Source: an uncultured Bacteroidales bacterium (GTDB taxonomy: Bacteria; Bacteroidota; Bacteroidia; Bacteroidales; Bacteroidaceae). From it: a DNA stretch of 47,749 nucleotides. Below are positions 24,653 through 32,554 of this stretch, piece after piece. The stretch lies in contig CADCDP010000019.1 of NCBI GenBank assembly GCA_902800305.1, positions 1 to 47,749 of the forward strand, read 5' to 3'. The notes beneath the pieces were generated by a model. The model worked only from the letters and a program-made list of their open reading frames with translations, was not told where the DNA came from and ran no database searches. The position numbers were made by a program, and so were the translations under genes. How positions within the stretch are numbered: position 1 is the stretch's first letter; each line of letters opens with the position of its first letter.

Positions 24653-26206
24653 ATGGCACAACAAGAAGACATTTTCAAGAAAGTGGTGAGCCACTGCAAG
24701 GAGTATGGGTTTGTATTCCCTTCTTCGGAGATTTACGATGGATTGGGCGCCGTGTATGACTATGGTCAGAATGGCGTGGAGTTGAAGAACAACATTAAGC
24801 AGTACTGGTGGCAGTACATGGTGCTGCTGCACGAAAACATCGTGGGCATCGACTCTGCCATCTTCATGCACCCGACCATTTGGAAGGCATCGGGTCACGT
24901 GGATGCGTTCAACGACCCACTCATCGACAACCGCGACTCGAAGAAGCGTTATCGCGCCGATGTGCTCATCGAGGACCAGATAGCGAAGTATGACGAGAAA
25001 ATAGAGAAGGAAGTGGCCAAGGCTCGCAAGCGTTTTGGTGATGCTTTCGACGAAGCACAATATCGTGCCACTTCGACTCGTGTGCTGGAGGAACAGGCTA
25101 AGCGTGATGCCCTGCACCAGCGTTACCAAGAGGTGATGAACGCTGAAGGTGGCATCGACCTCGAAGGGCTGAAGCAGATTATACTCGACGAAGAGATTGT
25201 CTGCCCCATCAGTGGTACGAGGAACTGGACGGACGTGCGCCAGTTCAACCTGATGTTCAAGACCGAGATGGGGGCAGCAGCTGAGGGAGCATCGACCATC
25301 TACCTGCGTCCAGAGACGGCACAGGGCATCTTCGTCAACTACCTGAACGTGCAGAAAACGGGCCGCATGAAGATTCCGTTCGGCATCGCCCAAATCGGAA
25401 AGGCGTTCCGCAACGAGATTGTGGCACGTCAGTTCATCTTCCGCATGAGGGAGTTCGAACAGATGGAGATGCAGTTCTTCGTAAAGCCTGGCACGGAGCT
25501 GGCTTGGTTCGAGGAGTGGAAGAAGCGTCGTATGGCTTGGCATCAAGCACTCGGTTTCGGCGAGGAGAACTACCGCTTCCACGACCACGACAAGTTGGCC
25601 CACTATGCTAACGCTGCCACCGACGTGGAGTTCAAGATGCCATTCGGCTTCAAGGAGGTGGAGGGCATCCACTCTCGCACGAACTTCGACCTCAGTCAGC
25701 ACGCCAAGTACAGCGGCAAGAAGATTGAGTATTTCGACCCCGAGGACAACACGAGCTACACGCCTTACGTCATCGAGACATCGATTGGTGTTGACCGTAT
25801 GTTCCTCTCTGTGATGTGCCATAGCTACTGCGAGGAAAAGCTGGAAGGTGGCGACACCCGTGTGGTGCTCCGTCTGCCCGCCGCACTCGCTCCTATCAAG
25901 TTGGCCGTGTTCCCACTTACGAAGAAGGACGGTCTGCCAGAGAAGGCTCGCGAGATTATCGACAGCCTCAAGTTCCACTTCAATTGCAAGTATGAGGAAA
26001 AAGACCAGATTGGCAAGCGTTACCGCCGTCAGGATGCCATCGGCACCCCATTCTGCGTTACCGTCGATAACCAGACGTTGGAGGACAACACGGTCACGCT
26101 GCGTTACCGCGACACGATGAAGCAGGAGCGTGTTGCTATCAGCGACTTGCGTGGCATCATCGAAGACCAAGTGACCATCACGAGCCTCCTGAAGAACTTG
26201 AAATAG
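24653..26206 (+). CDS. glyS: glycyl-tRNA synthetase, homodimeric class II type
   Basis: Protein of 517 residues that charges tRNA-Gly. The class II core is visible: KVVSHCKEYGFVFPSSEIYDG, HPTIWKASGHVDAF, TYLRPETAQGIFVNY-type motif (IYLRPETAQGIFVNY), FGIAQIGKAFRNEI, FIFRMREFEQMEMQFF, and the GVDRMFLSVM region near residue 380. The C-terminal anticodon-binding domain (about 410-510) includes LAPIKLAVFPLTKKDGLPEKA. This is the eukaryote/archaea-like alpha2 form used by Bacteroidetes rather than the alpha2beta2 form of E. coli. Full length. Confidence 0.97.
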   Translation: MAQQEDIFKKVVSHCKEYGFVFPSSEIYDGLGAVYDYGQNGVELKNNIKQYWWQYMVLLHENIVGIDSAIFMHPTIWKASGHVDAFNDPLIDNRDSKKRYRADVLIEDQIAKYDEKIEKEVAKARKRFGDAFDEAQYRATSTRVLEEQAKRDALHQRYQEVMNAEGGIDLEGLKQIILDEEIVCPISGTRNWTDVRQFNLMFKTEMGAAAEGASTIYLRPETAQGIFVNYLNVQKTGRMKIPFGIAQIGKAFRNEIVARQFIFRMREFEQMEMQFFVKPGTELAWFEEWKKRRMAWHQALGFGEENYRFHDHDKLAHYANAATDVEFKMPFGFKEVEGIHSRTNFDLSQHAKYSGKKIEYFDPEDNTSYTPYVIETSIGVDRMFLSVMCHSYCEEKLEGGDTRVVLRLPAALAPIKLAVFPLTKKDGLPEKAREIIDSLKFHFNCKYEEKDQIGKRYRRQDAIGTPFCVTVDNQTLEDNTVTLRYRDTMKQERVAISDLRGIIEDQVTITSLLKNLK

Positions 26207-26250
26207 CCAGCCCATACGCTAGGCGATTACCCATTCGGAGAGATAAAATA

Positions 26251-26868
26251 ATGAAGAAACTATTCTATCTATTGCCATTCCTTGCCACTCCCCTCGCCCT
26301 TGGCTCCTGCCAAGAGAACGAGGAGGAGGGCGAGTATGACAACTGGCAGGCACGGAATCAGCACTACGTCGATTCCATCGCCCGACTGGCCGATAATGGG
26401 ACGGATGGCTGGACAAAGATGGTGGGTTACACATTGGTCGATTCGGTAGAAAGAAAGAATCCCAACAACAACCACTACGTCTATATCCAGAAGCTGGAGA
26501 ACGGTACAGGTACAGAGTATCCGCTCTTCAACGACTCCATTCGTCTTCACTACCTCGGTCGTCTCATTCCCACCGCCTCTTACCCCCAAGGGTACATCTT
26601 CGGCAAGAGCTACAGCACCTACACCTTCAACGAGGCGACCGATGTGCCAGCACTCATGGGGGTGAACGGGAATATTGTAGGGGTTGCCACAGCTGTCATG
26701 CACATGGTGGAAGGCGACCGCTGGAAACTGGTTGTCCCTTATTATGTCGGCTACGGAACAAGCATCAACACCACGGGTAGCATCCCTGGCTACTCAGCCC
26801 TAATCTTCGACGTGAAGTTGGCTCGTATCTACAAATACAAGATTGACACCAACACCACATGGCACTAA
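26251..26868 (+). CDS. FKBP-type peptidyl-prolyl isomerase-like lipoprotein
   Basis: Protein of 205 residues with a lipoprotein signal (lipid Cys20 in LALGSCQE) and acidic residues after it. The FKBP fold is recognisable from DSIRLHYLGRLI, GVATAVMHMVEGDRWKLVVPYYVGYG and IPGYSALIFDVKL. FKBPs isomerise X-Pro bonds and help folding; here in the envelope. Several active-site aromatic positions differ from classical FKBP, so catalysis is not certain. It starts 45 bases after glyS and could be cotranscribed. Confidence 0.85.
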   Translation: MKKLFYLLPFLATPLALGSCQENEEEGEYDNWQARNQHYVDSIARLADNGTDGWTKMVGYTLVDSVERKNPNNNHYVYIQKLENGTGTEYPLFNDSIRLHYLGRLIPTASYPQGYIFGKSYSTYTFNEATDVPALMGVNGNIVGVATAVMHMVEGDRWKLVVPYYVGYGTSINTTGSIPGYSALIFDVKLARIYKYKIDTNTTWH

Positions 26869-26884
26869 AGCCTTTGTAAAGGTT

Positions 26885-26969
26885 AAAGGTTAAGGTTTAA
26901 AGTTTAAAGACCATGCGGCTCGTTTGCAAACACCGCGTTAGCCTCCTTAAACTTTAAACCTTAACCTTT
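26885..26969. repeat. perfect 23-bp inverted repeat, TTTAAAC/GGTTAA type
   Basis: Arms at 26885-26907 and 26947-26969 are exact reverse complements made of GGTTAA and GTTTAA words, around a 39-base loop with its own small palindrome (GTTTGCAAAC). It lies between convergent genes, upstream of a separate terminator. Confidence 0.8.
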
Positions 26970-26993
26970 AAACTTTACTTCTAAATACCACCT

Positions 26994-27027
26994 AAAAAGG
27001 CCGCTCGGATGTCCGAGCGGCCTTTTT
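26994..27027. terminator. bidirectional intrinsic terminator
   Basis: AAAAAGGCCGCTCGGA (26994-27009) and TCCGAGCGGCCTTTTT (27012-27027) form a 16-base stem with T-runs on both strands, between the convergent FKBP gene and the 1096-residue gene. Confidence 0.9.
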
Positions 27028-27056
27028 CATTACCATTGGTTTCCAATGGCTATTTT

Positions 27057-30000
27057 TTACTTGTTGTACTTCAATACACCGTTCTCGATAACGAGACCCT
27101 TGTAGTCCTTCGTTACAGGCTGTCCAGCGATGTTGAAGATACCCTTCTTGCCTGACTGAGCTGCATTGAGGTTGTCAATACCAGTTGGTATGCCAGCACC
27201 AAGATAGAAGAGTTCGAAGTCATCGTAGATGAGCCAGTCACCGCTCTCAGCAGCAATCTTCTTGAAGCCAAGTGTGAGGTCGTCACCTTCGTTCACGTAG
27301 ATACGAACAACGTTCACGTAAGCGTCTTCAGTCTGAGTGATGCGATACTTGAAGCCAGCCATTGATGATGGATAGTAGAAGTCGCCCACCTTCGTGTCGA
27401 ATGGATATGCAGGATTAGCAAGGTCAATCTCTGTTACAGCCACCAGGTCATCCTCGTTCAGGATAGACTCTTCACCAGGCAGGATGCAGATTGTGCCGTC
27501 CCAGTCTTCCATGAAGCCAGCAGCCTTAGCCTCTTCGCTACCATTAGCGTTCCACCACTTGTCGAACGATGGAGTAGTCCATTCACCAGCAGCAGTCGAA
27601 ACGATTGGAGTAGAAACCTCGTCCTTAGAAGTTGAGGCAAAGAGGAATGCATTCTGACCTTCGCCGTTCTTAGCGCGAGTAACCATATTAGCATCTACAC
27701 CACTAGCGTCGCGATAGCAAGCACGTACACGGATTTCGTATGTACCTGCTGGGAGGCTACGGAGAGACTGATAGATAGTGAATGGCTTCTGGTTCCAGCA
27801 CTCAGCCAGTTCACGACCGTAAGTGTTGATAGATGGGTTCACATCATCACCTTCGCAAGTCCAACCAGTCTTAGGACCTTCAGCGAAGCTTGGGTTAGCC
27901 AACATATCAGTAATACCCATAGGATTAGCCTCAGAAGCATTAGCAGAACCTCTCTCCTCGAAGATAGCCTCGTTGATAGGAGTAGCAAGTGCACGCTCAT
28001 AAGCCACGAGAGTCTCTGCAGAAGCGTAGTTGTCCTTCAGGTCAGCATACTGTGCAGCAAGCAGGTCGTTAATCTTCTCCTTGTTGTAGGTCTCAGCCTC
28101 TGCATACTTGTGAGCGTAAGAAGCGTAAGCGTTGAAGATATCTGTAGCAGGTGCAATTTCCTTGTAAGAATCATTCTCACCATCGCCAAGAACCATCGCT
28201 GCCATCTGAGCAGTAGTGAGGAATTCAGTGATAGCGTCGTCTTCTGCATAGTTTGCAATCAGTTCACTATACTTGTCAATGAGGTTGTAAGAAGCAACAG
28301 CACTTGCAGCAGTCTTCTTGAACTTAATAGCCTCATCCACCTGTGCATTAGCAACAGTGTAAGCATCTACACCTTCGATTGGGAATACAACCCGAGCAAT
28401 CATCTCATTGTAAGTAGCGAGGTCGCCTGCCCAAAGTTCACCCTCCTGAGGAGCGTTCTCAGCAATCTTGTTCTGGATAAGAGCGTTGTAGTCAAGCTCG
28501 GTACCGAAGTACTTCAGAACCATACCAGCGTTACCAGCCATAGAGTTGTGATGATAACCAACAGTCACCTTGCCACCAGGAGCATAGAAGAAGTCGGTCT
28601 TCAGCTTAATCCAACCATCACGACCCCAGAAGTCCCAGAAACCTTTTGTTTCTTCGTTCTGTACTCTTACGAGTTCGTTGCCCTCAGCATCGTTCATGAA
28701 CATGTACTGGTTACCGTTTGCAGCGAAGCCGTCAGCCTGAGTGAACACATAGCCTTCGAGTGTGTAGAGACCTTCTGGCAGGTCGTTCAGAACCTGAGTT
28801 ACCCACATACCACCGTTAGGATTAGCCTCTGCAGACCAACCACTGTAGAATGCAGCATAGCCCTTCAGCTTCTGGATGCAGTTCTTCATACCGCCGTGCC
28901 AGCCAGCCCACTTATCCTGATAAATCCAGCGCTCTTCAGCAGTTTCGCTGGTTGACCAGTGTGCCTTGTCAGCGATTGGGAGCAATGGCTCACCAGCCTT
29001 GTCTGTAGTCTCTCTTTCGAGGTCAGTCTCATCGTCTGGAGCGTTGCCACCAAACCAAGTGCTCTCAACTGCTTCTGGGAATGTATAAGTACTTCCGTTG
29101 AAAGTTGGAGTGTACTCCTGGTTCACGAACCAAGGATTGGAGATAGCATGAGTGAAGTCGTAAGAACCGTCTGTAGCCTTCTCCTGAGTGAGCAGGTAAG
29201 CGATACGAGCCTTGTTCAGTTTGTCGGAAGCGTCAAGATAGTCTTGTACAGTAGCGTCAAGGTTATCTGCATCATAGAGCACCGTCTTGGCATTGTTGAC
29301 AGCAGCCTCCAAGTCAGCCTTGCCGCTGAAGTCTGTCACCTGAAGAATACCATCGCACACACCAATCACGAATTCCATGGTCTGAGTGTCGGTGAAAGCT
29401 GCGTGATTAGAAGCGTCAATCTGCTTCATCACCTCAATAGCAGCAAGGAGATCCTCGTAAGAGCTGTTCTTGCTGATATTGTACTTCTCATCAAACTCCA
29501 TGATTTCGTCATACATGATAGAACCCAACATAGGATAAGTTTCCTGCACACTTTCAGCAAACTCTTGAGCGGCCACCTGTGTCTTCTGGAAGTCGTTGTA
29601 AGCCACCAGTGCCTTAGCGCTGTCGTCGAATGGCTGCTCGAAAATCATGCGCCACTCGTTCCACCAAACCTGATCCTGTGGCTGATCCACGCGCTTGTCG
29701 ATACCGATGCGGATAGTCGTTGCCTCTGGAACGATGAAGAGCACCTCATTCCAGTTATAGTTACCCTGCTGCAGATACAAGTCTGCACCCCAGTGGCAAG
29801 AAGGACCGTAAATCTCTACACCATCCTTGTCGGGGAAGTGGCAGTCAGTCTGCCAGTTGCTTCCGTAGTCGAAGAGCATCTCAGTTTGTCTTCCCGCGAA
29901 CATATACATAAGAGGAGTTTCAAATACATCCTCGCCCACCTTCACATACATGAAAGCTTTCTTCGTCTGTTCGCCAGCCAACCACTTGTCGAAAGTGATG

Positions 30001-30347
30001 TTGGTAGTACCTTCACGATAAGCACCAGCCATCTTCAACGTGTACACACCAGCAGGAATTTCGAAATCCTGATAAACATTCCAAGTGGAGATGTTGTACA
30101 CACCCCAAGAGTGGTAGTCGTCACGTTCTCCACCAGAGCCATCGCGGAACTCCCAGTTGCTCGCAGCATCCTGTCCATACTGGAATCCTTGCCATACAGG
30201 GTTAGCGATGTCTTCAGCATCGGCCACTGTAGCCTTCCACTGCAGCTGGTCGGTCACATCCTGACCATTCTTCCAGCCTGAAGTGTCTTGTGCCCAAGCT
30301 GCCATAGCGAAGCAGGCAGCCATTGCGTAAGTAAACAATTTCTTCAT
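27057..30347 (-). CDS. large secreted multidomain protein, unknown function
   Basis: Protein of 1096 residues with a signal peptide (MKKLFTYAMAACFAMAAWAQ). Three similar beta-sandwich-like modules are recognisable from a repeated motif: YQDFEIPAGVYTLKMAGAY (about 90), VTQVLNDLPEGLYTLEGYVF (about 515) and IYQSLRSLPAGTYEIRVRAC (about 860), each followed by a long strand-rich part that ends in a WxxxxDxFELFYLG-like strand. Helical FIVAR-like segments (ALVAYNDFQKTQVAAQEFAE; DYLDASDKLNKARIAYLLTQ) separate them. The C-terminus ends in GIFNIAGQPVTKDYKGLVIENG and a short tail typical of exported Prevotella proteins. The modules look like carbohydrate- or ligand-binding domains; no catalytic motif is seen. 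The middle and C-terminal modules are the better-matched pair. Confidence 0.8.
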   Translation of the reverse strand: MKKLFTYAMAACFAMAAWAQDTSGWKNGQDVTDQLQWKATVADAEDIANPVWQGFQYGQDAASNWEFRDGSGGERDDYHSWGVYNISTWNVYQDFEIPAGVYTLKMAGAYREGTTNITFDKWLAGEQTKKAFMYVKVGEDVFETPLMYMFAGRQTEMLFDYGSNWQTDCHFPDKDGVEIYGPSCHWGADLYLQQGNYNWNEVLFIVPEATTIRIGIDKRVDQPQDQVWWNEWRMIFEQPFDDSAKALVAYNDFQKTQVAAQEFAESVQETYPMLGSIMYDEIMEFDEKYNISKNSSYEDLLAAIEVMKQIDASNHAAFTDTQTMEFVIGVCDGILQVTDFSGKADLEAAVNNAKTVLYDADNLDATVQDYLDASDKLNKARIAYLLTQEKATDGSYDFTHAISNPWFVNQEYTPTFNGSTYTFPEAVESTWFGGNAPDDETDLERETTDKAGEPLLPIADKAHWSTSETAEERWIYQDKWAGWHGGMKNCIQKLKGYAAFYSGWSAEANPNGGMWVTQVLNDLPEGLYTLEGYVFTQADGFAANGNQYMFMNDAEGNELVRVQNEETKGFWDFWGRDGWIKLKTDFFYAPGGKVTVGYHHNSMAGNAGMVLKYFGTELDYNALIQNKIAENAPQEGELWAGDLATYNEMIARVVFPIEGVDAYTVANAQVDEAIKFKKTAASAVASYNLIDKYSELIANYAEDDAITEFLTTAQMAAMVLGDGENDSYKEIAPATDIFNAYASYAHKYAEAETYNKEKINDLLAAQYADLKDNYASAETLVAYERALATPINEAIFEERGSANASEANPMGITDMLANPSFAEGPKTGWTCEGDDVNPSINTYGRELAECWNQKPFTIYQSLRSLPAGTYEIRVRACYRDASGVDANMVTRAKNGEGQNAFLFASTSKDEVSTPIVSTAAGEWTTPSFDKWWNANGSEEAKAAGFMEDWDGTICILPGEESILNEDDLVAVTEIDLANPAYPFDTKVGDFYYPSSMAGFKYRITQTEDAYVNVVRIYVNEGDDLTLGFKKIAAESGDWLIYDDFELFYLGAGIPTGIDNLNAAQSGKKGIFNIAGQPVTKDYKGLVIENGVLKYNK

Positions 30348-30423
30348 AATGATAAAGAATTAAATAATAAATAATATAGGTGTTAATTAAACAGATTGTT
30401 TTGCGTCACAAGAGTTTTCGGTG

Positions 30424-30431
30424 CAAAATTA
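30424..30431 (-). promoter_or_regulatory. -7 box of the 1096-residue protein gene
   Basis: TAATTTTG on the minus strand fits TAnnTTTG; the leader to the ATG at 30347 is about 70 bases and very A/T-rich. Confidence 0.55.
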
Positions 30432-30551
30432 TGGAGAAAAATACAAATCCACTTCCATTTTTCGACCATACGCTTCATTTTTTGAAACTTGTATGAAAAA
30501 AGATGTAACAAAAATATTTCCGAAAATGTTTCCTTAGGACTGCAAAATAGG

Positions 30552-30586
30552 CAAAAAAAGATGGTTTTCCCCCTTGAAAACCCGTC
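30552..30586 (-). terminator. terminator of the sigma-barrel fusion gene
   Basis: On the minus strand GGTTTTC and GAAAACC arms with flanking GAC/ATC are followed by a run of seven T. It lies 13 bases after the fusion gene's stop codon. The rest of 30432-30551 shows no gene. Confidence 0.65.
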
Positions 30587-30598
30587 TTTTCCGCTTTT

Positions 30599-32377
30599 TT
30601 AATAGGAAAGTCCCAGCCCGAACCTTACGTTAAACATGAAAGGAGTCTCCGTTCTGCGTGTCGGAATATGCACACCATTATCAAAATAATAATGGACGCC
30701 TGGTTCTAGATAAAAGCCCACATGCGGTGTGATATTGTAACGGAAACCAACAGCCGCCTCCACCGACCACTGCCATGTGGATGGAGTGCGACGGATGCTA
30801 CCTTGCTTGCCAAAGATGCAGCGTTCAGCTTCACCACCCATCGTCACGTAGGATGTCCACCGACGTAAAGTGAGCCAGTCGTAGTCGGCTCGAAGCGGAA
30901 TGCCCACATAGTGCATCTGTTGATGCTGCCAAGAGGTGCCACCCAAGAATTGCACGTCGGAGGTCAGCAACGTGTAAGAGACACCCGTCTCCACAGAAAA
31001 ACGGTTTCCCAAGTCACGTCGGAAACTGATGCCTGTCATCCATGAACGATGGTTCTTCGAGGCCACCACCACGTCGGAGGGTGTCTCAAGTGCTTGCATC
31101 CGTCGTGGTGCATCGTTTCCCTTCTCATCGTCGCCATCGTTTCCTTCATCGCCTGAGTGATCGATATTCGCATCGTACCCACCGTCATTCTCTCCAGGAT
31201 TGCCATCTGGAATATCCACAGTATGGTCACCTCCAGAAGGATCAGAAGTGCCAGGATGAGATGGGTCGGCATCAGCCCCACTTGGATTGGAGTCATCAAC
31301 ATATAACCCTGTCCCGTCCCCGTTCAGCGACAGTAACTGTCCGTTCACACCCACGCTGACATTCAGGCTCCAGCCTTTCGAGCGTTTTGCCTCTGCCTCT
31401 ATCCACTCATCCCCTTCTGCTTCTGCCGCCATTTTCTCTTTCAGTATTGCCAGATAGTCCTCTGGAGTCAATGTCTCGGTCAGTTGCTGGTCACGTGTTG
31501 TGGTATTTTCTTTCGTTGAGTCCTCCTGTTCTATCCCTTCTGCCAACCACCCACCAGAATCCATGCCTCCCGCCACCGAATCGGCATCCACACCAACGGA
31601 CACCGCCACCGAAGGAACAGACTTCGACACGGTGGGAGATGCGTAACGAGGCACACTCGTCCCCCTACTCTTCCCCGATTTTGCGTTGTGCGACTCCTGT
31701 TTCTCCGCCAAAGGTTGTCGCTCTGTGTCTCTTTCCGACACCTTGACCAAGGGCTTTTCCGTGTCCCTTATATATAAATAATGTGTCAGCCCGACCACCA
31801 AAGCTAACCCCATCAATCCGCCCCACAGCATCTGCGCTCTGCGTCGAGCCGCATTGATTTGGGCAGCCAACGACCGCCGTGCCCTAAACAACTGCGACGA
31901 CGACGTTTTCTCCTTGATGCCTAATGCCTCGGCTATTTCTCGGTGGCTCTTCCCTTCGAAGACGAACATATTGAAGACCGTCCGCTGTCCCACTGGCAAC
32001 TGCGCCACCATCGCCACAATCTTCCCCTCGTCCACCCCCAAAAGGCTGTCATCATACGGTTCATCCGCCACCTCCATTCCCTCGTCCATCAGTTCCGCTT
32101 CCTCCAGCACACTCGGTTGGCGCACATGCTGAATGATGCAATTATGCAGCACCGTCATCATCCAAGCCTTCAGCGAACCCTCTTCCCGATAGCAGAACTT
32201 GTCCATGGTGCTGTAGATTTTCAAGAAAGCATCGTGCAACCAGTCTTCCGCCACAGCACGATGCCCCGCATAACGCAAGCAGACTCCAAACATCTGCTTG
32301 GAGTACCGCTCATACAACACCTTTCGTGCCGCCTCATCCCCTTCCTTGCAAAGTCGCGCAAGTTCCTTCTCTGTCAT
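30599..32377 (-). CDS. ECF sigma factor fused to transmembrane helix and outer-membrane-barrel-like domain
   Basis: One uninterrupted frame of 592 residues. Residues 1-180 are an ECF sigma factor: region 2 with FGVCLRYAGHRAVAEDWLHDAFLKIY and SLKAWMMTVLHNCIIQHVR, region 4 with LPVGQRTVFNMFVFEGKSHR and EIAEALGIKEKTSSSQLFRA. A basic RRRAQ then precedes a transmembrane helix (about 183-201), giving a cytosolic N-terminus. A periplasmic linker (about 205-330) is followed by a beta-barrel-like domain (about 336-592) with alternating strands and the ending FGLGLSY; an Asp/Gly-rich insert fills 352-424. In known Bacteroidetes systems the sigma and the membrane-spanning barrel protein are separate. 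No anti-sigma domain fits between residue 172 and the helix. The start is ATG 32377, 33 bases after a promoter box; the longer frame to 32443 overlaps the promoter. Confidence 0.88.
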   Translation of the reverse strand: MTEKELARLCKEGDEAARKVLYERYSKQMFGVCLRYAGHRAVAEDWLHDAFLKIYSTMDKFCYREEGSLKAWMMTVLHNCIIQHVRQPSVLEEAELMDEGMEVADEPYDDSLLGVDEGKIVAMVAQLPVGQRTVFNMFVFEGKSHREIAEALGIKEKTSSSQLFRARRSLAAQINAARRRAQMLWGGLMGLALVVGLTHYLYIRDTEKPLVKVSERDTERQPLAEKQESHNAKSGKSRGTSVPRYASPTVSKSVPSVAVSVGVDADSVAGGMDSGGWLAEGIEQEDSTKENTTTRDQQLTETLTPEDYLAILKEKMAAEAEGDEWIEAEAKRSKGWSLNVSVGVNGQLLSLNGDGTGLYVDDSNPSGADADPSHPGTSDPSGGDHTVDIPDGNPGENDGGYDANIDHSGDEGNDGDDEKGNDAPRRMQALETPSDVVVASKNHRSWMTGISFRRDLGNRFSVETGVSYTLLTSDVQFLGGTSWQHQQMHYVGIPLRADYDWLTLRRWTSYVTMGGEAERCIFGKQGSIRRTPSTWQWSVEAAVGFRYNITPHVGFYLEPGVHYYFDNGVHIPTRRTETPFMFNVRFGLGLSY

Positions 32378-32409
32378 GCCTGAAATTGTTCTTTCCTGCT
32401 TATAAAACG

Positions 32410-32417
32410 CAAAAATA
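32410..32417 (-). promoter_or_regulatory. -7 box of the sigma-barrel fusion gene
   Basis: TATTTTTG on the minus strand fits TAnnTTTG and lies 32 bases before the ATG at 32377, which sets the start codon of the fusion gene. Confidence 0.5.
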
Positions 32418-32481
32418 CTAAAAATACTGCTTCCCATAAGCATAAAATTTTACACAAATCGCTTTTCTCAAAAAAAACTCG

Positions 32482-32489
32482 TACCTTCG
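32482..32489 (+). promoter_or_regulatory. weak -7 box of the serpin gene
   Basis: TACCTTCG differs from TAnnTTTG at one position. It is the best rightward candidate before the serpin start at 32555. Confidence 0.35.
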
Positions 32490-32554
32490 TGCAGTTTTTG
32501 CCCGCCATTAACGTTTATACAAGAAAAGGCAATCACTAAAACAACCAGTAACGT

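Noticed and set aside
24629..26215. Long open frame antisense to glyS
   Set aside because: It mirrors the full glyS gene, has no promoter or plausible protein family, and is explained by codon bias of the real gene.
28959..30281. 440-codon frame antisense to the 1096-residue protein gene
   Set aside because: No family resemblance and no start signals; the minus-strand gene has a signal peptide, modules and a promoter.
32378..32443. Longer start for the sigma-barrel fusion protein
   Set aside because: The extra 22 codons overlap the promoter box at 32410-32417 and add a hydrophobic stretch unlike sigma factors.
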